From Membranipora membranacea (lineage: Eukaryota > Bryozoa > Gymnolaemata > Cheilostomatida > Membraniporidae), in assembly GCA_914767715.1 (NCBI GenBank), contig OU612069.1, positions 3,660,001 through 3,724,000 of the forward strand: DNA of 64,000 nt. Direction: 5' to 3'. The position numbers were made by a program, and so were the translations under genes. Numbering within the stretch: the stretch's first letter is position 1; each line of letters begins with the position of its first letter. The notes beneath the pieces were generated by a model, which made no database searches, was not told the origin of the DNA, and saw only the letters and a list, made by a program, of their open reading frames with translations. This document shows positions 11,430 through 22,373 of the stretch, piece by piece.

Positions 11430-14400
11430 ATGCCTGACTCCCCCTCTAGAACACCAAGCCCCAGAAGAGATAGAATACCCTCACCGAGTCTCAGTACCAA
11501 TGCAGGCAATGCAGAACAACGAAGTTCTTCTTTGAAAACAGTGAATAAGAGTCCTGATCCTCCTCCGTTCTTGTCTCCTTCTCCTTCCAGATCGAGATCG
11601 ACTAAGAATGATGACAAAACACGCAGGGCAGATGCCAGACCTGGCTTTCAGGTAAATATTAGCAAGTATGAGGTTTGCTTAATTCGAGCTAGGAACCTAA
11701 TTAAGCTAGCTAAGATTAGAGCCTATGAGCAGTAAAGACAGTGGGTGAATATTAGCTAGCAATTAAGCATGATATTCAAATATAACTTCTCCTCCTATGA
11801 TAATATAACGCTATACCTCTAGACGGTGGGAAGATAGTAATAGCAGTTGATCAGAATTGAGAATAGAGAAAGCGCCTTATTCCACCTTAATCAAAGAAAT
11901 CAACCCGGTCCTCATGATCTAATATCTGAACTATCTAACTGTACACCATGCTGACTGTCTATAGCTGTCATAGGTGGTCATTGGTTCGCTTTGTTATCTA
12001 GACACATAAACAGAAATACAGAAAGATCCAGTTCTGCATGGGCGGTAGCCAGTTTGATTAAATATACATAATAAATATGCTTTGTTGGTGCAGCCCCTAC
12101 AGCACGACCAGCAATGCTTTATAAGACTCGGCTGGTGTAAGACATGTCCAAATCAGCAACTGGCATGTCGTGTCTTACAACACCAGTGCCCATTCAGAAC
12201 AGGATAATTTTTTTGTAATAAACCGTTTGCAGGGTAATCGTAATCAGATACAAGATGATATGGAGAGATCTCGTAACAAGAGACTTCAAGCTATCAATGA
12301 CTTGAAAAAGGATCAGAGTAAGACCACAAACCATCAGCAGTATCTTGATTTTGTTCCACGGAACCGTTCCCCTTCACCAAGGACAGCTAAATCTGGAAAT
12401 CCATCACTGATAGCATCAACTTCGGCACGATCCGGTGAGTGAGAACAAACTAAAATATTGGCTTGAAGACAACTAGGAACCAATGACAACCATCTCTGCA
12501 GTCCGCACTTCCTCATGCAGTAGGGGCGTAGTGATTTTTTCGAGTATGCCTTGAGTTCTCCTAAGTATTTGTAAAGCAAAAAGCGTTGAACATTGTTAGT
12601 CAAGACATCTATTATTTATACTGCGTAGTCATAGCAATATTGATAAGCTTTTGTGCTTGCAGGCAAAAGTAGCAAGTCCTCAAATTTATCTGGAAAAGGA
12701 CCAGTAGTATCGGGTAGCATTAATCCACCCACCAGATCTCAAGGTAATAACCCACCAATATGTGTAACATTGTTTCAGGTTATTGATAGAGGTAAAACCC
12801 CTAATGTTGATCACTGCATGAGCCCTTGTACACCTTTCACTGATCATTGCCATTTACAGCAATCCCCAAGTCAAATGGATGTGGATAACAGCAAGTTATC
12901 AGATGATCATGTGAAAATAATTAGCCATAACAGGCATAAAGTATTTGCTCAACAACAGTCGCAAATTGATAATACTGTTATGAAGGCTTGTCAAGCCATC
13001 AAAAAACTTGAAGGACAGAATTCAAATAGCGCTGATCATAGCAGTCCAAATCAGCATATTATGAACAGTTCATCCCTAAAGAGAAATAAGAGGACAGCAT
13101 TGAGTGATGGCAGCGATGGTGAGCAAGAAGCAATCAATAAAAAAGTATTGCTTTGAAGATGCGGGATCTGAAATCAATGGATGGAGGCTGAAGAAGAAAG
13201 TCAAGATAAGACTTCCACCAGCATTCTTGATATTCCACCATAGATGACAACAATCGAGGCCATTCAGAGACAACTCTTGAATGCCTTGGGTAGAATTAAT
13301 GCATATATCTCAGTAAAGAAATCAGAGATATTAATACACCTAAAAGATCAGCAATTTATCCATCATCACCAGTCCTTCTGCGTAGTTCATACGCTACCAC
13401 TTTACAGACAAACAACAAACCTAGCGGTGACACATTTAAACCAGTCACATCAGTCACATCAAGACCTCCACCTAGAAGACGTCATAATATAATATTCGAT
13501 CCCAAAAAGAACATTCTAGTTATTGTAGAAAAATATGGTGACATCATTGCAAATGATGATGTTATACGAAGAGCGATTGGAGGTCTAGACAGTGATATAA
13601 CCATTGAAACAATCAGCAGGAGCAGCACTAACTGCTTCAAAAAATTTTGCGTTCAGTTGACAGACACACGAATGGTTGATTCTGCACTCATCAAATGGTC
13701 CTCTGAACTGTTTGGTAAGTCATCGGCTAGGAGAGTAATACCACAAGGCGTTAATGTACCCAAATCAATTGGAGTCATCAAAGGGGTACCACTCTTTATT
13801 TCTGATGAAACACTCTGTAATGACCTTGAAGATGGAGGATTCGGTAAAGCAGCAGTGAAAAGAATTCAAAAGGGTAATAAGCCAACCAGAGCAGTCAAGG
13901 TAAATTTTGGTGACCATGGTCTCCTTACAAAAGCTATCAAAGAAAGGATAAGATCACAAGGATTGACATTCACTGTTGATATCTTCAACCAGTCTGCTGT
14001 AGTAAGATGCTACAATTGCCATCAATTCAAACATACTGCATCATCATGTCCAAAAACCAAGAAATGTCACAACTGTGGCGAAACTTATCACCGTGAGAAT
14101 TGTCAAGAGATAACAAAATGTGTAAATTGTAAAGGAAACCACCGTTCCTCCTCTAGTCAGTGTCCAGTGTATATAAAGTTATATAATAATGTCTTCAATA
14201 GGGCTAACCATGAAATTAGCTCACCATCCACAAGTTTCATATGACTAAAAAATCATAACTCAAATAGCAATTATCTTAATGACTGTTCACCCCCTATGAA
14301 GCCATCAAAGAGCCATCTTGTCATTCTATACACAAACTGCAGGTCACTAAACAACTGGAAACTTGATGAATTAACTCTCTACACACACACCCACAAACCT

Positions 14401-17400
14401 GATATAATCTGCCTGACAGCAACATGGATTGATGATATCAAAGAACAATCTACAAACATTGATGGATTCATTAGCTATTTCTGCAACAGTAAAAATCACA
14501 TTGGTGGAGGTGTTGCTATCTTCGTCAATCAGAGCTTTACAACCAAAGTCATAGCCTCTCACTCAACCAAAATTGTATCAGCACTCTGGGTCTTGACAAG
14601 TGTAGGACATCATAAGCCATATATTATATGCAGCATTTACCATTCTCCTGGTTCAGAACAAGAGACAACACTAGAATATATCCAATCAATCGTCCTCAAA
14701 CTATCCAAACGACATGCGAATGCACAACTCCTAATCTGTGGTGATTTCAATAGATTGCCAATAGATGAACTCGCTACTCAATTTGGACTATCAAATGTAG
14801 TTGATTTTAACACCCGTGGAGATGCCATGTTAGACATCATTCTGACTGACATACCATCAAACAAACACTGTGACAAACTGGCCCCGATCGCTAACAATGA
14901 CCACTGTTGCATCCTGCTGCGGGGAGAAGGGAATCTACCAAGCCGCTATGTCAAAAGACAAAAGAGACTTGTCACCCTCCCTCGCAAACTTTTGGTTCTG
15001 AAGGAATTTGCTGAACAGTCTTGGTCCTCAGTACTAAATGCCCAGGATATAAACACCAAAGTTCATTTAATGACCACAACAATATATAATATTCTTGACA
15101 AACACTGATCTATAAAAAACCTTTTGACAAACCTCCCTTGATGAGCGACACACTCAATAAAGTAATATGTGCCACTCTGCACTTTTAACTGCTAACACTT
15201 ACAAGCTAGACCATGTAAGTTTAGGGGAAGTCAAATTCCTCATGAAAAAGCTAGATACTTCAAAAGCTACATCAAATGAAGACTTCCCTACATGGATATC
15301 TAAGGAAGGCATAGAAGATTTATAGTTATTCCACTACATAACATTATTAACTGTGCCCTGGATTCCAACTCTTTCCCTGATTTTTGGAAAAAGGCGCAAG
15401 TAGTACCAATCCCTAAGAATAAAACACCATCAAAATACAAGGATTATCGGCCGATCAGAAATTCCATCTCGGCAAACTACTGGAGCAAGTAATTATATCC
15501 AAAATGAAATCTCACCTAGCAGAAGTAATCAATTCTAATCAATATCCCTACTAACAGAGACTCAGTACCACTGATGCAATTCTGCAACTGATAGATCACT
15601 GGACATCCATTCTCGACTCTGATACCAATGTTAAACTAATACAAAATACATGCCTTGGTTTTTCCAAAGCCTTTGATTGGATGCAGCACCCTATACTGAT
15701 ATCTAAAATGGATTCTCTTTTAATTCCAATGTCATTGCCTTAGTAGAAAGTTTTTTGGAATGAAGACAACAATGTGTAAAATACTGTGATAATTTTTTAG
15801 AGTACAAACCTATTCAAGTAGGGGCCCCTCAAGGAACCAAACTGGGCCCAATCCTTTGGTTAATTTATGTTAATGATTAAAATGCTTCTGATTATGTTAC
15901 AAAATGTATCAAATATGCTGATGATACAACCTTTTATAGGCCTATTATTGACCCATCCACTGAGAACATATCTGATGCAATACTGTTAGCAAACACCTGG
16001 TCTGAGCAAAACAATATGATTTTTAATTCTAACAAAACTGTGATGTGATGTGGCATTTACAAACAAACCTGCTATGCACCTTGGTGTCACCTATGGAGAT
16101 GATGATATTTTTATTTCTCCCTCGGAGCACACCAAGTTTTTAGGCGTTATTGTAGACAACTCACTAACATTCAGTAATCATGTCGACTATGTAATATCAA
16201 AATGCTCACAGCGCTTATACCTGATGAGATTGCTGAAACGAATGGGCATGGATAGCGATGGCCTGAAAACCTTCTATGTAGCCAATATTAGGTCTGTAAT
16301 CACCTACGCCTGCCCTGCATGGTACAATCTATTACCAGACACTGACAAAATAATACTAGAGAGGATACAGCGCTCTGCTACTAGGATTGTGCTGCCATTC
16401 GCTGATAACTATGGAAAGAGGATTGACGATCTAGCACTACCAACAATAACAACCATCCTGCACACCCATTCTATTAAACACTTCACTAGCCATCGACCAA
16501 CATCACCCTCTGAACTCTCGCATTAAGATAAATAGAAACAGAAAATCTGCTTGAAGAGCAAAGATAGATAAATATCAGCCATCAATGTGTAGAACCTCCA
16601 AGAGACAAGACATTTTTTTAATTCTATATGCGATTTTTCAACTAATGCAACTCAAACAAACTTTTATTTTGTTTTATTTATTTTGTTTAATTTATGTGCC
16701 ATACTTTAGATACTATTAACCTATTACAGGTAGATATTAGAAATTAGGCAATAAAAAAAATAAATAAATAAAAATACCCTATACTCTAGATAGGGGCCTA
16801 CTATGAAATAAAGTGCAGCTAGATGAGCCTTTACAATATTTACACTTTATTCATTAGTCTGCCAGGCGTTGCTGCAACTCTCCTCAATTTGAGATTTTCT
16901 GCCATTGAAGAAAATAGCATGCACAAACATAAATTATGTTAGTTTCCGCTTCATACCAGAATTATTTAATCCTTCCCATATTTCATATTTACAGCAAACA
17001 TGTGTTTTGTGTGAATTTAGGAAGATCAGCAAAGTCCGCAATCTCAGACTACAGTCATGACAATGAACAATCAGTCTGCAAGGTGGGATGTACATGTATA
17101 GAGTGTTCAGATATTGGGGATCTTACTAAAGGCTACCATTGTGATACAGACTCCGAGCTATCTACGGAATATGTGGAGGCTGTCTATAACACAACGTCGC
17201 CGTCATCCTTTGCGGTTTATAAAGATTGTCAAGAAGATGACGGATATGTACAACATTGGATAAAAAGACAAGACCAAACCCGCATAGACGAGCGATTGGC
17301 TTGCTATGATGAAGAAAGGGACAAATATTCAATGAGCATAAGAAGACATACTATCTATAAAGACGATGATGCTGATGAAGATCTGGATGATAGATTAAAG

Positions 17401-17427
17401 GGGAGTCCAGATACGCATTTTTTGTGA
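11430..17427 (+). CDS. Short paralogue of the pseudo-PMM fusion protein, lacking the PMM-like domain
   Basis: Exons 11430-11651, 12233-12434, 12663-12743 and 17021-17427 join with matching phases into 304 codons including the stop. All introns are GT-AG. The protein has a Ser/Pro/Arg-rich N-terminus (RTPSPRRD, PSPSRSRST), a basic segment with RNRSPSPRTAKS, and a Cys-containing block (CKVGCTCIECSD, then YHCDTDSELSTEY). It ends in a short acidic tail (KDDDADEDLDD) and a private terminus where the downstream copy continues for another ~790 residues. An upstream non-coding exon ends at 10852 and a 5' UTR segment begins at 11304. The third intron is ~4.3 kb because LINE B sits in it. It is either a shortened expressed paralogue or a recent pseudogene; the intact frame favours the former, but expression is unknown. 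Confidence 0.65.
12875..14244 (+). pseudogene. LINE B ORF1 (gag-like zinc-knuckle protein), frame-damaged
   Basis: Likely starts at the ATG at 12875 (MDVDNSKLSDDH). A helical, Gln-rich N-terminus reaches 13156, where the frame is lost. Coding continues in other frames (EEESQDKTSTSILDIPP, a stop, then MTTIEAIQRQLLNALGRI), shifts again near 13,315, and then runs open to 14244. The C-terminal half carries three zinc knuckles (CYNC, CHNC, CVNC) as in element A. The usual role is RNA chaperone and RNP coat of the element. At least two frameshifts and one stop make this copy non-functional. Confidence 0.8.
14296..15108 (+). pseudogene. LINE B endonuclease domain (ORF2 N-terminus)
   Basis: Open frame of 270 codons with an APE-like fold: LYTNCRSLNN at the start (the N-C-R-S substrate motif), TATWIDD where ETW is expected, GGGVAIFV, CSIYHSPG, CGDFNRL and NNDHC. 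It begins 51 bases after the ORF1 stop, typical of a bicistronic LINE. The catalytic Glu is Ala, as in element A, and the SDH motif is NDH. The frame ends with a stop after the linker starts; the RT follows in broken frames. Confidence 0.8.
15109..16526 (+). pseudogene. LINE B reverse transcriptase, heavily broken
   Basis: Stops and frameshifts throughout. Recognisable pieces are LDTSKATSNEDFPTWISK (about 15,250), KYKDYRPI-like sequence (about 15,435), FSKAFDWMQHP (about 15,662), APQGTKLGPILW (about 15,830) and KYADDTTFY (about 15,910). A terminal open frame (16050-16526) carries KFLGVIVDNSLTFSNH and TYACPAWYN. The YADD pair is retained but the protein could not be made. Confidence 0.85.
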
Positions 17428-17636
17428 TTTACATACCCTAAAATTGGCTAAAACAGTGAAAATTACAGGCTTATAAAATCCATTTTTTTGCAAGAGATAT
17501 GGCTAAAATGGAGCTGATGGAGATTTGAGATGTATAAATAAAATTCCAGAAATCCTATATTCCAAGATACTTATCAACCTGGATTGGTGTCAGACCCACT
17601 CAATCAGCTATGCATTAGGAGATCCTTTGATAACCC

Positions 17637-18201
17637 TTAGCGCATGAGATTGGTGAGCACATAGGTTAGCGGTCTGCTTTTTTCTCCCACCATATTGATG
17701 TGTTGACTAAATGTAAGGTTGTAGTCAATGGTTAATTTGAAGAACTTGGTCGGGTTACAGTGCTGGTATTGTTCGCCATTGAGTGTGAGCAGTTGATGTA
17801 TCTGATTGGGCATGCTTGTTGGTGAAATGTACAGTGGCAGATTTCCTTGCATTTGCAACCATGTTGTGATCAGAGCACCCATGAGCTATGTCATCAATTG
17901 CAGATTGTAGGCTGTGGTGATTCTCTAGAAGTTCAGTTGGATGCCCAGTCAAGGTGAGGTCATCTGCCTTTTTTATCATATTATAGGGTAGTTTGAGGAT
18001 GTCCACATGCAGAAGCCAAAACATTGGTCCTAGCAATGTTCCCATACGGAAGTAAAAACATTGGGGTGGGTCGTTTCCAATATACTGGCTGTCACTGCAG
18101 GTTTTGTCAATCCTCGCTGATTGTACTAGGATAATATCCCGAGACAGTGTAGGGTTCCTATGGTTTTTTTTGGTGCAGGCTGGCTGCTGAGTATTTAACA
18201 C
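17637..18201 (-). pseudogene. LINE G reverse transcriptase fragment
   Basis: Minus-strand RT remnant in two overlapping frames. Motifs are LLGPMFWLLHVDIL, then KKADDLTLTG (the YADD motif with Tyr lost), a helix ending in NARKSATVHFT, and, after a frameshift, FFKLTIDYNLTFSQHI. Both ends are missing. It belongs to the A/B/C/F type but is more decayed. Confidence 0.7.
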
Positions 18202-18534
18202 GTTATAAATGTTGTACTGAACATGATGAATGACTGGAGGGTGTTAGAACTTTGATCTCCACAATCCTACTGCTGATATTTTCATAACCAAAACTTTCTG
18301 ATGAGTATTAATATAATTTGCTTGTTTTGTTTACATGTACCACTGATGCCAAATGTTGTCACCACAAGTTATAATTAGTTTAAATAAATACTTGTGAATA
18401 CCAACACACTGATGAGCTGACTTTGATAGAATAAATTATATAATGATTTAATAATTAATAAATTTATAATATATAATAAAAATATAATATATAATAAAAA
18501 TATAAATAAATTTATATTAATTAATAAATCTACT

Positions 18535-19466
18535 GGTTCTGATAATATTTCAGTGAAAATACTGAGAAAACATTCCCCTATATTGTTGACATCCATACTG
18601 ACATGATAAATAGATTTTTGGTTGAAGGAGTTTTCCCAAAAGAATGGAAATCAGCTTGAGTCACACCTATTTTTAAAGGTGGTGATAGAAATGTTCCTTC
18701 CAACTTTCGACCAATATCAGTTTTACCAATTTTATCCAAAATCTTTGAGAAACACATCAATATTCACCTTCAGACATTTCTGGATCTAAACTTGAGAGAC
18801 AAGCCAAAACTAAACTCCTTGGCTATATGATACACGACACACTTTCATGGACTGATCATGTTGAATATATTTCAAAAAAGCTAAAGGCTAATCTTGCAAT
18901 TTTTCAGCAATGCAGATTTTGCATTAGAAGGAAGGCGGCGATGACATTTTACCACCATTTCATTTTCTGTTATCTAATCTATGGTATTCATAATTACTAT
19001 AACTTAGCCCCTGCTCACATAACAAATCCAATATTTTTACTACAGAAGCGGGCTTTAAGGCTTATCGCCTTTGTTCATTTCATTCCAAAGCATCTGATAT
19101 CATTAATTTTTTTTTTGATTGATGAGTACTTTATTATTGATCTAAATACATTGAAAAATGTATATTACTGATCTGATTTACAATAATCATTAAATCTACT
19201 CAGCTCATCTTACCACAGCTTGCCAGTTATTTCTTTGCCATTTATGGCTATAAAATATGTTGGCTCCATGTTATATATGTGAGCAGTTTTCATTTAATAT
19301 ACATCGTTTTCAGGTGAGAGACACGCATTATCTGAAACCTCCATCGAACAATTTTCTTTGCAATCTTTCTATAATTTGCATTAGCCTTCCGCAACATATC
19401 AGGTCTGCAAACAATTTAAAGTTATTCCGACAATATGCATTCATGTATTTTAAGTCTGAGACATAA
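18535..19466 (+). pseudogene. LINE H reverse transcriptase remnant with an internal deletion
   Basis: Plus-strand pieces: STGSDNISVKILRK (about 18,530), FPKEWKSA, a stop, then [23 protein letters not shown] (about 18,640-18,725). The sequence then jumps directly to the post-palm region ([22 protein letters not shown], 18,815-18,890), so the palm with the catalytic Asp residues is deleted. The C-terminal part continues to 19,466 through another frame change (LPQHIRSANNLKLFRQY). This is a different LINE family from A-G. Confidence 0.75.
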
Positions 19467-19973
19467 CCATTTTCATTGTTAGTCTCTATCTTCCAAATTT
19501 CTTCGTTATTTATTTATTCAATACTTATTTATTTTAGTTTTATCTTTGCACAATTGGATGAACATCATTTTAATGATGAAAAATGCTTGTCAATATTCGT
19601 TTAAAAAAAGATTAATTGCAAGATTGTTAATACAAGGTTTTGTTTTGTTTCTCCGCTGTTTCCTTGTGACTGGACAGAGTTTGCCAACAATGCAACGCAT
19701 TGTTTTTTGAAGCAAAATGGCATGTTCATTTGGATCATCAATATAATATAAGATCTCTTCTCACCCAGACAAGGTAACTTCACATAGGATTTCCAATCTT
19801 GCCGATGTGATGATTTTACAAGCATTGTAGTAAGAATTGTCTTCTCTTGCCATTATTTTACTCGGCTTTTACACACTGCAGTGAGCGCTAGAACCTAGTG
19901 GTACCAATTTGACACTTTCTACAGTTCGAAGACCCCCAACATTTGTCTATATCTGGTCTAGAAATGTATCCTC

Positions 19974-21040
19974 TTAAGTCGGAAATTTGACAATATTTGT
20001 CAGGCTGCACACTTCGCTTATGGTCGTCATGTCAAGCCGGTTGAAGTCACCACAAACTACGATGCGATGGCTATGTTTCTTGGCAAGTTGTCCCAATGTA
20101 TCACTTATATGACTTCGGCTAGACTTGCCGTCAATCTTTCTTTTGAATGGCGGGTGATATACATGCATAGATGGTGGAGTGTTTGGGAGTTGTTACTTTG
20201 ACCCAGAGTGAACTCGGGGTTTTAGAACTGTAGCGTTTGACAACCTTAGTTTGGATAAATGAGTGGCTATAAATAGCAACACCACCACCCAAGCGATCTT
20301 GTCGGTTTGCTGTGTAGAGGTCATAATCATCAAGCAACATAGCCATTTTTTGTTGTCTTTCAGCCAAGACTCAATAAGCATGATGAGCTTTGGCTGATGT
20401 TCTTCGATAATCAGTTTTAATCATAGACTTGATAATAAACCTAGACAGGACACTATTTATACAGCTAGAGTGAGACGCCTACTTGTGGGCGACGTAACAA
20501 CATTGGGAGGGGTAGTAGCATTGGTGTTATCATTGATTTAATGACCATAATCCAGGTTTATTGTTCATAACTCGGTCGTTTTTGATCGGATTTTGAGTTT
20601 GAAAATTGCTTTAAAATCAGCAGCATCTTGTTATCAACATGATGTGATTTCTTCTTCAGAGGAATTTGTTTACCTTAAACTTGTACCAAACTATTTATGA
20701 CGAGCTGCTAAATCAATTGTAATTTTCAAACACAAAATCCGGTCAAACTTGATCGAGTTATCAACAAAAAACCTGGTATATGACCTGCAGGTCGATATAC
20801 CAGCAATGCACAACACCTTCCAATGTCGTTACGTCGCCCACAAATAAATGCCTCAGTGCCTCAATACTAATGCTCCATATAGTGTCCTGTCTAGGTCTAT
20901 TATTAAGTCTGTGATTTTTTATTCATCAAGGTTATCCATCTTTAGTGATTGACAATTTGACAAAATTAATCCAGGGTTGTGATGTTGTGCTGGAACAGTG
21001 GATGATTTTGTTTTTATTTTAATGAGATTGCTGTTTAGGT
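19974..21040 (-). pseudogene. LINE I endonuclease remnant, interrupted by a MITE
   Basis: Minus-strand APE endonuclease pieces in several frames. The order is a short N-terminal part (about 20,920-21,000, reading ...MDNLDE), a 485-bp MITE (20,426-20,910), then LIIEEHQPKLIMLIESWLKD (Glu of ETW present), RLGGGVAIYSH, YHPPFKRK and VVCGDFNRL. Frameshifts near 20,350 and 20,150 break the frame. No RT follows; sequence after 19,974 is unrecognised. Confidence 0.7.
20426..20910. mobile_element. Fold-back MITE of ~485 bp with very long arms
   Basis: The left end (agacttgataataaacctag) is matched by the reverse complement of the right end (ctaggtctattattaagtct). The pairing continues inward for some 200 bases per side: the gtgggcgacgtaacaacatt block pairs with its complement near 20,835, and the ttcataactcggtcg block pairs with its complement near 20,750. 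No coding capacity. It splits the LINE I endonuclease frame, so it is younger than that insertion. Confidence 0.8.
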
Positions 21041-21113
21041 TCTCATGTCTTTGTTTACATCAATTAGTTGACATGTGAGGATGTATTGGTAGAATATTGC
21101 AGATTTTGTACTC

Positions 21114-21131
21114 TTTCTTTCTTTCTTTCTT
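21114..21131. repeat. (TTTC)n microsatellite
   Basis: Short perfect run of about four and a half ctttc-type units. Confidence 0.9.
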
Positions 21132-21599
21132 ACATCCTACATCTGATAGGTTTCGAGGTCGGGTTGAGCACAGAATCAACATGGCGCCAGTCAGAATTCT
21201 TTGTTCACATTGTTGGTAGTTCAACAGCTCACCTCTAGAGTATCTTACTATAATATCTGATGGTTCTGGCTCCATTCTGCAGCTGATGATCTGAGATCTC
21301 TCATGTGGTAAGCATTAGAGCTGTAGACTATTACACGAAATGTGAACATAGATGATAAAATGCTCATTTTTGATAGAGCAGCTAAAAGCACGACTTCAAT
21401 TTTGTAGCCTCAGGCCTAGTATTTTGAGTGTTCTTGAACGAAGAGGCCTAAGGAAATTGTATCACTGACTCCCATGGTAGCCAAGCTGGCCATTATTCCT
21501 ATGTAGGTTTTCAAAATTTCATATAACCTCATTACAGTTTGGAGTTGTTTTTCATCGTTTTATGCGCATAAAGAATTCAAATATTTAATTTGGGGAGAA

Positions 21600-22373
21600 G
21601 TTTTTTAAGTAAGACATGAAATACAATGTTTCATTAGCTGTAATGTTAATAAGATTTAAAGACTCTAAAAAGAAAATATTGATAACTTGAAACAAACCAA
21701 CACCCAAGCCTGCAACAAAGGAAATATGATCCTACCAAGATTGGCTCAGAGTACTTTCAAAAAATCGGTGTGACATCATCAGTTTCTGTACTTCCAACTA
21801 AAGTATCAAAGGATTTCCCGAAGGTAAGATTTATTTTTCACTTGATTTTCTCTTTATTTGACTCCAAGCATTTGTATGATGCAGATCTAACGGTTGAGTT
21901 ACTGTGCCCGGCAAACTCTCCCTTTGATTTATTCAAATTGTCATAGGGGTTGGTGTCTAGGTTAGAGTGTCAACCCTTAGCTGGCCCTCCTTCAATCTGA
22001 CTGCAAATTTAAGTAGGTGATGGAGTATCAGCCTTAAGGCCACTTCCACTTCCTCTTGATTTTAATATCCTTGTCACTTAATCTGTCCAGGCGCACTAGC
22101 TATCATTTGTAGAAATGATTTTTCTGCCACCTCACCTTGTCATCACCGCTGCAAATAAGCTAAGTAGTTTGAAGTCAAAACATTGTCTTGAATCTTTTGA
22201 GTGGAGTTCCATCCTATACAATGTTATTCATGTATAATTGCAGATCTCTTCGGTAGTTGATAACAGTTCTCAACTAATCATTGAGTTCTGGCCTTTCATT
22301 CATTCCAAGCAGTCCAGTTTTCGGCTCACAACGCATGGTCCCAAACTTATAGGCGGAGCATGAGTGGGTAATA
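21600..22373 (+). other. 5' UTR region of the pseudo-PMM gene, with an upstream ORF
   Basis: An exon ending at 21823 (gtaaga donor) joins an exon starting at 22244 (after ttgcag). Both have counterparts in the duplicate (ending 10852 and starting 11304). In the duplicate, the joined exons hold an ATG-started upstream frame (MTSSVSVL...) that stops before the main ATG; here the same position is GTG. An in-frame stop at 22350-22352 precedes the main start codon at 22374. Confidence 0.6.

Larger units (their letters stand above)
12775..16773 (+). mobile_element. Non-LTR retrotransposon B in an intron
   Basis: Contains ORF1, an APE endonuclease, RT remnants and an (AAAT)n tail at 16,752-16,773. 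It lies in sense orientation within the intron between exons 12743 and 17021 of the short paralogue. The boundaries are taken from where similarity to the equivalent intron of the downstream gene copy stops and resumes; I could not identify a clear target-site duplication. It is closely related to element A. Relative to A it lacks about 280 bp between endonuclease and RT (junction near 15,172, gtaatatgtgcc followed directly by actctgcac). Confidence 0.85.
10580..17430 (+). other. Partial segmental duplication of the pseudo-PMM gene's 5' half
   Basis: This block parallels 21,530-24,860 in order and orientation: a non-coding first exon (ending 10852, against 21823), the start-codon exon, and the next coding exons with their splice sites and part of the introns. 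The intron at 22,494-22,948 of the downstream copy is absent here. A LINE (12,775-16,773) has been inserted in the intron after 12743, and intron similarity resumes at about 16,945. Similarity to the downstream copy stops inside the last exon, near 17,400. Confidence 0.85.
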
